Of a stretch of 64,000 nt of DNA, positions 58,509 through 64,000 are shown in pieces. How positions within the stretch are numbered: position 1 is the first letter of the stretch; the number at the start of each line of letters is the position of its first letter. Under the pieces are notes generated by a model. That model had not been told where the DNA came from and ran no database searches. It saw only the letters and a program-made list of their open reading frames with translations. The position numbers were made by a program, and so were the translations under genes. The stretch is from CAVVPY01 sp963750295 (GTDB lineage Bacteria > Actinomycetota > Actinomycetes > Mycobacteriales > Jatrophihabitantaceae): positions 496,001 to 560,000 of the forward strand of contig CAVVPY010000001.1 in NCBI GenBank assembly GCA_963750295.1, given 5' to 3'.

Positions 58509-60545
58509 TCACTCCCAGTCGAGACCCGTGTGCCGGCAGATGAAGGCGAGGACGTCCGCGCGCTCGGCGACCAGCGCGGTGCGTGAGCGGCCCTCCTTGT
58601 GCCCGCCCGCGGCCTCGACGCGCAGCAGCGCGATCGCCCGGTCGGGTGAGACGGCCTGCAACTGGGCGGCGAACTTGATGCTGTGCGCGGGGACCACCCG
58701 GTCGTCGTGGTCGCTGGTGAGGACGAGGACGGGCGGATAGCCGCCCCCGGCGCGCAGGTTGTGCAGCGGCGAGTACGCGTGCACGATGGCGAACTGCTCG
58801 GCGTCGGCACGCGGATCGCCGTAGTCCGAGACCCAGGCCCAGCCGATCGTCCACCGCGGGAACCGGAGCAGATCGAGCACGCCGACTTCGGGGACCACGG
58901 CCGCGAACAGGTCGGGACGCTGCGTGAGCAGTGCTCCGGCCAGCAGCCCGCCGTTGGAGCGCCCGCTCGCGGCCAGGTGTGCGGCGTCGGTCCAGCCGGT
59001 CGCGATGAGGCGTTCCGCGGTGGCGATGGCGTCGTCGAACACGTGCTGCTTGTTCGCGAGCCGTCCGCCGTCGTGCCAGGGCGCGCCGTACTCCCCGCCG
59101 CCACGCAGGCACGCGATCGCGGCCACGCCGCCGGCTTCGGCGAAGGCGAAGCGGGTCGGTTCGAAGCTCGGCGTCATCGAGATCCGAAATCCGCCGTAGC
59201 CGTAGAGCCAGCTCGGATGCGGGCCGGTGCCGGGCGTGACCTCCGGACGGTGGACGAGAAAGACCGGAACCTCGGTGCCGTCCTTGCTCGTCACCCGGAT
59301 CTGCTCGGTCACCAGTTCGCTGTCCAGCGGCGCCGAGAACGCCGTGCGGAGCGTGCCGTCCCCGGTGTCGAGGCATAAGACCGACGGCGGCGCGCTGAAC
59401 GAGGTCCAGCCCAGGTGGACGAGCGGCTCGCCGACGCGGCCGCTGAGCTCGGTGATCGAGCCGATGCCCGGCAGCGCAACGCTGAACTGCTCGCGCCCGT
59501 CCCGCGCGTGGACGGTCAGCCGCGAGGCCGCGTCGCGCAGCCACCGCAGCACGAGTTGCCCGCCGGCGGCGATGCCACCCTCGAGACTGTCGGGACGTTC
59601 GGCGACCAGTTCGCGCACGCTCGCGTCCACGGTCGAGAGGGCGACCACGCGCGACCGCGGCGCGTCGAGATCGGTGATCATCAGCAGCTCGTCGCCGTCC
59701 GCGTCGAGCAGCGTCCAGGTCGCCGTCTCGTCCGCGATGAGCAGGCGCAGCTCGCCGCCGACGTGGGTCAGGTCGCGCACCCACACCCGCGGGCGCACGT
59801 CGGTCCCGCGGAAGCCCAGCACGATCAGCCAGCGCTCGTCGTGGGCGACGTGCGCCTCGAAGATGACATCGGGCTCGTCGGGACGGGCGAGGACGATCTC
59901 GTCGTCGTCCTGGCTGGTGCCGAGCCGGTGCAGGGTGAGCCGCTCGGCGCCCGTTGACGCGACGAACTCGTCCGAATCGGGCGCGTCGTGCTGCAGGTAC
60001 AGCAGAGCGCTGCCGTCGGGCAGCCAGGTCGGGACGCAGAACTTCGACCAGCGCAGCACGTCGGGCAGGTCGCGCCCGGTGGCGACCTCGCGCACCCGCC
60101 AGGTGCGCCAGTCACTGCCCGCTTCGCTGTAGGAGTAGGCGATCAGCGTGCCGTCCGGGCTGGGACGCCACTCGGCCAGGGACGTGCTGGCGTCATCGCT
60201 GCGCGGGGTCGGGTCGATCAGCACGCGGGGCTCGCCGAACGGTTCGGCGGACACGACGAGCACGTCCTGCTGCTGCACGCCGTCGTTGTCGGTGCGGAAC
60301 CACCGTCCGCCTCGGTGCACGGGCAGCCCGCTGTGCGGCACGCTGACCGCTCGCTGCAGCGCGGTGGTGATCGCGGCGCGTCCCGGCAGCGCGTCGAGGT
60401 AGGCGCGCGTGGCGGAGGCCTGTGCCGAGAGCCATTCGACGACCTCAGGGTCGTCGGTGTCCTCGAGCCAGCGGTAGGGATCAGGGACGCTCGTGCCGAA
60501 GTAATCGTCGTGCTGCTCGACGGTTCGTGTCGGGATCCGGGTCAC
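58509..60545 (-). CDS. Prolyl oligopeptidase family serine peptidase
   Basis: 678 aa, no signal peptide. N-terminal part includes the typical entry DYFGTSVPDPYRWLEDTDDP, then a seven-bladed propeller (about 70-390). The catalytic alpha/beta domain (about 400-678) has nucleophile AASGRSNGGLLAGALL, acid TSDHDDRVVPAHS and His AAGGHKEGRS. Cleaves short Pro-containing peptides in the cytosol. GTG 60545; only 20 bp separates it from the divergent MarR gene, which may regulate it. Confidence 0.92.
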   Translation of the reverse strand: MTRIPTRTVEQHDDYFGTSVPDPYRWLEDTDDPEVVEWLSAQASATRAYLDALPGRAAITTALQRAVSVPHSGLPVHRGGRWFRTDNDGVQQQDVLVVSAEPFGEPRVLIDPTPRSDDASTSLAEWRPSPDGTLIAYSYSEAGSDWRTWRVREVATGRDLPDVLRWSKFCVPTWLPDGSALLYLQHDAPDSDEFVASTGAERLTLHRLGTSQDDDEIVLARPDEPDVIFEAHVAHDERWLIVLGFRGTDVRPRVWVRDLTHVGGELRLLIADETATWTLLDADGDELLMITDLDAPRSRVVALSTVDASVRELVAERPDSLEGGIAAGGQLVLRWLRDAASRLTVHARDGREQFSVALPGIGSITELSGRVGEPLVHLGWTSFSAPPSVLCLDTGDGTLRTAFSAPLDSELVTEQIRVTSKDGTEVPVFLVHRPEVTPGTGPHPSWLYGYGGFRISMTPSFEPTRFAFAEAGGVAAIACLRGGGEYGAPWHDGGRLANKQHVFDDAIATAERLIATGWTDAAHLAASGRSNGGLLAGALLTQRPDLFAAVVPEVGVLDLLRFPRWTIGWAWVSDYGDPRADAEQFAIVHAYSPLHNLRAGGGYPPVLVLTSDHDDRVVPAHSIKFAAQLQAVSPDRAIALLRVEAAGGHKEGRSRTALVAERADVLAFICRHTGLDWE

Positions 60546-60552
60546 GAGTCAC

Positions 60553-60558
60553 TACCCT
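60553..60558 (+). promoter_or_regulatory. -10 element (TACCCT) of a leaderless marR-type transcript
   Basis: Lies 7 nt before the ATG at 60566, inside the 20-bp gap to the divergent peptidase gene. Confidence 0.45.
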
Positions 60559-60565
60559 GCCACTC

Positions 60566-61087
60566 ATGCCTGTCCACCCTCCGCTCGACTTCGACCCGAT
60601 CGACCGGGCGGGGAGGCTGTGGGAGGCCAACTGGCCGGCCGAGCAGCCGGAAGTCTTCGCGGCGATGCGTGCCGTGACTTCGATCATGCGTGCGCACCAG
60701 ATCCTGATCGCCGAGCTGGACTCGATGCTGCGGCCGCACGGGATCACCTTCAGCCGGTACGAGGCCTTGGTGCTGTTGACCCACGCACGCGAGGGAGCGC
60801 TGCCGCTATCCAAGATCGGCGAGCGGCTGCAGGTGCACGCGACCTCGGTGACGAACGTGATCGACCGGCTCGAAGCGGCCGGGCTGGTGCGCCGCGCGCC
60901 GAACCCGTCGGACGGGCGAGGCACGCTGGCCGTGATCACGCCCGCCGGCCGCGACGTCGCGGCGAAGGCGACCGCGGAGCTGAACGCCGCGCGCTTCGGG
61001 CTGTCGGTGCTGGGTCCGGACGAGCTCGACGAGCTGTTCTCGGTGCTGCGCCGGCTCCGGGTGAATGCCGGCGACTTCGCCGAGTGA
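60566..61087 (+). CDS. MarR family transcriptional regulator
   Basis: 173 aa. Winged helix about 55-130: LPLSKIGERLQVHATSVTNV (recognition helix) followed by wing RRAPNPSDGRGTLAVITPAG. N-terminal and C-terminal helices form the dimer interface. Likely binds a small ligand and controls the neighbouring peptidase or its own gene (inference from the shared short intergenic region). Confidence 0.88.
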   Translation: MPVHPPLDFDPIDRAGRLWEANWPAEQPEVFAAMRAVTSIMRAHQILIAELDSMLRPHGITFSRYEALVLLTHAREGALPLSKIGERLQVHATSVTNVIDRLEAAGLVRRAPNPSDGRGTLAVITPAGRDVAAKATAELNAARFGLSVLGPDELDELFSVLRRLRVNAGDFAE

Positions 61088-61096
61088 TTCGGGTCG

Positions 61097-62254
61097 TCAC
61101 TCGGCAGGGGGTGGGCGGCCGGGCAGTCGGAAGTGCTTGCCCAGCGTCTCGGTCTGCTGCTGGTAGTTTGACCCGATGCCCTGCCCGTAGAGCAGCGTCG
61201 GTGCCTCGATCATCCGCTCGAAGGTCAGCTTGCAGACCAGCTGGCCGTGTTCGATCATGAACGGCACGTCGTGGGCGCGGACCTCGAGCGCCGCAGTCGA
61301 GCCGGCCAGGGTTCCGTCGGGGGAGTAGCCGAACCCGGGGTCGAAGAATCCGGCGTAGTGCGTGCGCAACTCGCCGCTCGTCGGGTCGTAGGCGGTCATC
61401 TCGGCAGCCAGCTCGGGCGGGATCGTGACGGCCTCGTGGGACATCAGCAGGTAGAAGTGCTTGGGGTTGAGGACGATGCGGTCGCCTTCCTCGTGCTTGA
61501 CCGCCTCCCAGAACGCATCCGGGTCGGCCGTCCCCACCTTGGTCATGTCGAGCAGCGGAGCGGCGCTGCTCCGCGCGCGGTAGCCGACGCGGCCCGCGGC
61601 GTCACCCCGCAGATCGAGGCTGAGGAACAGCCCGCCGGCGAGTGCGATCTCGTCGCGGGGCATCGGCGTGCCGCCGGAGAAGATGATCGGCTGCTCGTCG
61701 TGGAAGTCTCGGATGTCGTCGTCGCTGAGGACGGTGTGCCCGACCGACAGTCGCAGCTGGTTGAGCGAGAGGTCCTCGCGCACCTTGATCGGGAACGACA
61801 GCGGCACCACCTCGAGGTAGAGCCCGCCGGTGTAGCCGGGCGCGATCTCGTCGAAGCGCGAACTGCCGTCGGTGATGACACGGGTGAACACGTCCGCGCG
61901 TCCGGTCGAGCTCTTCGGATTGGCCTTCGCCCGCACGTCCGAGGGCAGGGTCAGCCGTTCCTTCAGCGGGATCAGGTACGGCAGGTTCGTCTCGAGCACG
62001 GCACCCTCACGGCGCAGATCCAGCTCGTCGATGATGTAGTCCTTGACCCGGTGCTCGACGGTGTTCCGGCCGGGCAGGAAACTGCACCTGATCCGGTAGG
62101 CCACCTCGCCCAGCCGCAGGTCGAGACTGGCCGGTTGGACGTTCTCGGCGGGGATGCGCCACGGCCCGGCATCGATCGCCCCACCGGCGATCGCGGCGTC
62201 GAGGAACTGATTGGGCAGCACGCCGGCGCGCCCGGCGGGAAGCTCGAGCCTCAC
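61097..62254 (-). CDS. dcd: 2'-deoxycytidine 5'-triphosphate deaminase, long (DCD N/C) form
   Basis: 385 aa, about twice the usual dCTP deaminase, made of two jelly-roll halves. Half 1 contains VQPASLDLRLGEVAYRIRCS and KANPKSSTGRADVFTRVITD. Half 2 contains EHGQLVCKLTFERMIEAPT and LRTHYAGFFDPGFGY. The Ser and Glu regions around KANPKSSTGR and GYTGGLYLE match deaminase catalysis. Produces dUTP for thymidylate synthesis. GTG 62254 overlaps the sortase stop by 4 bp; larger frames are spurious. Confidence 0.85.
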   Translation of the reverse strand: MRLELPAGRAGVLPNQFLDAAIAGGAIDAGPWRIPAENVQPASLDLRLGEVAYRIRCSFLPGRNTVEHRVKDYIIDELDLRREGAVLETNLPYLIPLKERLTLPSDVRAKANPKSSTGRADVFTRVITDGSSRFDEIAPGYTGGLYLEVVPLSFPIKVREDLSLNQLRLSVGHTVLSDDDIRDFHDEQPIIFSGGTPMPRDEIALAGGLFLSLDLRGDAAGRVGYRARSSAAPLLDMTKVGTADPDAFWEAVKHEEGDRIVLNPKHFYLLMSHEAVTIPPELAAEMTAYDPTSGELRTHYAGFFDPGFGYSPDGTLAGSTAALEVRAHDVPFMIEHGQLVCKLTFERMIEAPTLLYGQGIGSNYQQQTETLGKHFRLPGRPPPAE

Positions 62255-63027
62255 GCGCTGGAGGCCTTCTTCGCCGACGACACGAGTTGCGCGTTGACGA
62301 TCACGTTGTAGTCGTAGTCCGTGCCGTCGAGTTCGGCGCAGGTGATGATCACGACCCGGTTGGGTGTCGTCTCGTCCATCAGCGGCTTGACGAATCCGGC
62401 CTGCGCTTTCGAGACACCGTAGGCGCTGTCGACCTTGTAGCGCAGCGTCCCCTTCGGCGTCCAGAGCGTGATGATGTAGCCGTTGAGCGACTGCACCGGG
62501 TAGATCGGGATCCCGCTCAGCGTCGTCGGCTTGACCTTGAGGATCTCGCGGGTAGCGGGCGCGGAGAGCCGGTTGAAGACCTCCAGCGGATCCGGTGCCC
62601 ACGAGTGGCCGAGGATGTAGGTGGTGCCGGAGGTGCTACCCGGGGCCACCCCGAAGTCGTGCTGCACCCAGCAGACCGTGTGGTGCTGCTCGCCCGGCGG
62701 GTCGAGCGGACGCACGTATTCCATCCCGCACACGTGGGCCTTGATCGTGAACTTGGGGCCGGCGATCTTGAAGTAGGTCGGGGCCGCCTTCGCGACGACC
62801 TCGTGCGGCGTCTGCGGCTTGCTGGGAGTGGGCGTGGGTGTCGCCGTCGGCGCCGTCGTCGTTGGTGTCGCGGCCACGTGCGGTCGCACCGGCGCGGCCT
62901 GCGAGGCCTTCTCGTCCGGGCGCGCCAGCACGTACGCGGTGCCTGCGCCGGCGAGCGCGATGACCGCCGCCGCGGCGATGACGATCGCGCGGCGGCGTGG
63001 GTGGGCGGGTTTCGGCAGCTCATGCAT
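62251..63027 (-). CDS. Sortase (class E/F-like) with an altered Arg position
   Basis: 258 aa. N-terminal membrane helix (about 14-35), then a Thr/Pro-rich linker to residue 75, then the sortase barrel. Catalytic His141 in YILGHSWAPDP and Cys230 in VVIITCAELDG. The usual Arg after Cys is not found: the aligned segment reads DGTDYDYNVIVNAQL, with no Arg. It may be a divergent transpeptidase or inactive. No LPxTG-type substrate is visible nearby. Confidence 0.75.
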   Translation of the reverse strand: MHELPKPAHPRRRAIVIAAAAVIALAGAGTAYVLARPDEKASQAAPVRPHVAATPTTTAPTATPTPTPSKPQTPHEVVAKAAPTYFKIAGPKFTIKAHVCGMEYVRPLDPPGEQHHTVCWVQHDFGVAPGSTSGTTYILGHSWAPDPLEVFNRLSAPATREILKVKPTTLSGIPIYPVQSLNGYIITLWTPKGTLRYKVDSAYGVSKAQAGFVKPLMDETTPNRVVIITCAELDGTDYDYNVIVNAQLVSSAKKASSA

Positions 63028-63066
63028 GACAGATCACACGATAGTTTGTCCGTCCAGGTGTTGGCG

Positions 63067-63088
63067 TTTACTAGGACGTCCTAGTAAA
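63067..63088. promoter_or_regulatory. Perfect 22-bp palindrome over the mutase promoter
   Basis: TTTACTAGGACGTCCTAGTAAA is fully self-complementary. It overlaps the -10 box TAAATT (63085-63090), which lies 6 nt before ATG 63097, so a bound dimer would block transcription of the mutase gene. Confidence 0.75.
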
Positions 63089-63096
63089 TTTGTCTT

Positions 63097-64000
63097 ATGG
63101 ATGCCGAGCAGATCGACGAGGGCCGGGCCCGCTGGCGCGAGCGGTACGAGGCGGCGCGCAAGACCGACCGCGACTACACCACGCTGTCCGGGGTCGAGGT
63201 GGAACCGGTGTACGGCCCCGACGCAGCCGACGCGCGGATGGAGCGCATCGGCTGGCCGGGCGAGTACCCGTTCACCCGCGGCATCCATGCCTCCGGTTAT
63301 CGGGGCAAGCCCTGGACGATCCGGCAGTTCGCCGGCTTCGGCAATGCGCGGCAGACGAACGAGCGCTACAAGATGATCCTCGCCGAAGGTGGCGGCGGAC
63401 TCTCGGTCGCCTTCGACATGCCCACGCTGATGGGACGCGATTCGGACGACGAGCGGGCCCTGGGCGAGGTCGGTCACTGCGGGGTCGCGATCGACTCGGC
63501 CGCGGACATGGACGTGCTGTTCGACGGCATCGACCTGGCCGCCACCACCACGTCGATGACGATCAGCGGGCCGGCCGTCCCGATCTTCTGCATGTACGTC
63601 GTCGCCGCCGAGCGGCAGGGCGCCGACACCGGCAAGCTCAACGGCACCCTGCAGACCGACATCTTCAAGGAGTACATCGCGCAGAAGGAGTGGGTCTACC
63701 CGCCGGAGGGGCACCTGAAGCTCATCGGCGACCTGATGGAGTACGTCGACGCCGAGATCCCCGACTACAAGCCGCTGTCGGTGTCCGGCTACCACATCCG
63801 CGAGGCGGGAGCGACTGCCGCGCAGGAACTCGCGTTCACGCTCGCCGACGGGTTCGGCTACGTCGAACTCGGCATCTCGCGCGGGCTCGACATCGAGCGC
63901 TTCGCCTCGGGGCTGTCGTTCTTCTTCGACGCGCACATCGACTTCTTCGAAGAGATCGCCAAGCTTCGCGCGGCGCGTCGCATCTGGGCGCGATGGATGC
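63097..64000 (+). CDS. icmA: Acyl-CoA mutase large subunit, isobutyryl-CoA mutase (IcmA) type, partial
   Basis: 301 codons to the window edge; the full protein would be about 520-570 aa. Start MDAEQIDEGRARWRERYEAA and YPFTRGIHASGYRGKPWTIR, GLSVAFDMPTLMGRDSDDER and GTLQTDIFKEYIAQKEWVYP closely follow Streptomyces IcmA. The GYRG in place of the TMYR of methylmalonyl-CoA mutase supports the isobutyryl branch. It interconverts isobutyryl- and n-butyryl-CoA using AdoCbl and needs a separate B12-binding subunit, not seen here. Leaderless-type start at 63097. Confidence 0.82.
   Translation, partial: MDAEQIDEGRARWRERYEAARKTDRDYTTLSGVEVEPVYGPDAADARMERIGWPGEYPFTRGIHASGYRGKPWTIRQFAGFGNARQTNERYKMILAEGGGGLSVAFDMPTLMGRDSDDERALGEVGHCGVAIDSAADMDVLFDGIDLAATTTSMTISGPAVPIFCMYVVAAERQGADTGKLNGTLQTDIFKEYIAQKEWVYPPEGHLKLIGDLMEYVDAEIPDYKPLSVSGYHIREAGATAAQELAFTLADGFGYVELGISRGLDIERFASGLSFFFDAHIDFFEEIAKLRAARRIWARWM

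Noticed and set aside
1..64000. CRISPR array
   Set aside because: No set of regularly spaced short repeats was found; the only tandem repeats are the rho tract and the 20-bp duplication at 40817.

Overview
This window is high-GC actinobacterial chromosome. The evidence is the block argS-lysA-hom-thrC-thrB-rho-rpmE-prfA-prmC-tsaC-wecA-atp, a NucS-type mismatch endonuclease, a MurA with Asp in place of the catalytic Cys, an Rpf-like transglycosylase, a DivIVA-like coiled-coil protein, frequent GTG starts and many apparently leaderless genes. It looks like a soil actinomycete of the Frankiales/Jatrophihabitans type, but genus and species cannot be fixed from the sequence alone.

Layout. Positions 1-2.9 kb are accessory: a broken beta-propeller gene, then a 2.4-kb mini-island flanked by 46-bp copies of the 3' part of tRNA-Arg(CCG). 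The island carries an AbiE-like (type IV) toxin-antitoxin pair whose nucleotidyltransferase is frameshifted. 3-11 kb: DUF305/DUF3105 membrane proteins, then argS and the lysine/threonine branch genes. 11.3-13.3 kb: rho, with an Asn/Gln/Gly-rich repeat tract that contains a frameshift. 13.5-17.2 kb: a carbohydrate ABC importer (binding lipoprotein and two permeases, no ATPase). 17.4-21.6 kb: rpmE, prfA, prmC, tsaC and wecA. 21.7-29.4 kb: the complete F1Fo ATP synthase operon, preceded by a possible 12-codon leader ORF.

29.4-34.8 kb: DUF2550, a small P-loop kinase, gluconokinase, a cobalamin adenosyltransferase divergent from murA, a phosphatidylcholine-synthase-like enzyme, an SRPBCC protein and a phosphoribosyltransferase. 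34.9-45.9 kb holds a dispersed ethylmalonyl-CoA pathway set: ethylmalonyl-CoA mutase (meaA/ecm), a duplicated-domain 3-hydroxybutyryl-CoA dehydrogenase, crotonyl-CoA carboxylase/reductase, epimerase, acetyl-CoA acetyltransferase and the MeaB chaperone. The B12 adenosyltransferase at 31 kb could supply cofactor, and an isobutyryl-CoA-mutase-type subunit begins at the right edge. nucS and the divIVA-like gene sit inside this stretch.

46-51 kb is a decaying zone: a YcaQ/HTH_42-type gene with several frameshifts, and a LigD-type DNA polymerase gene split by an IS110-family element with structured non-coding ends. 51-64 kb: LysM and Rpf cell-wall proteins, an ECF42-type sigma factor behind two DGPF (YCII) proteins, a glutaryl-CoA-dehydrogenase-like enzyme, secreted M14 carboxypeptidase, prolyl oligopeptidase, MarR regulator, dCTP deaminase, sortase and the partial acyl-CoA mutase under a perfect 22-bp palindrome.
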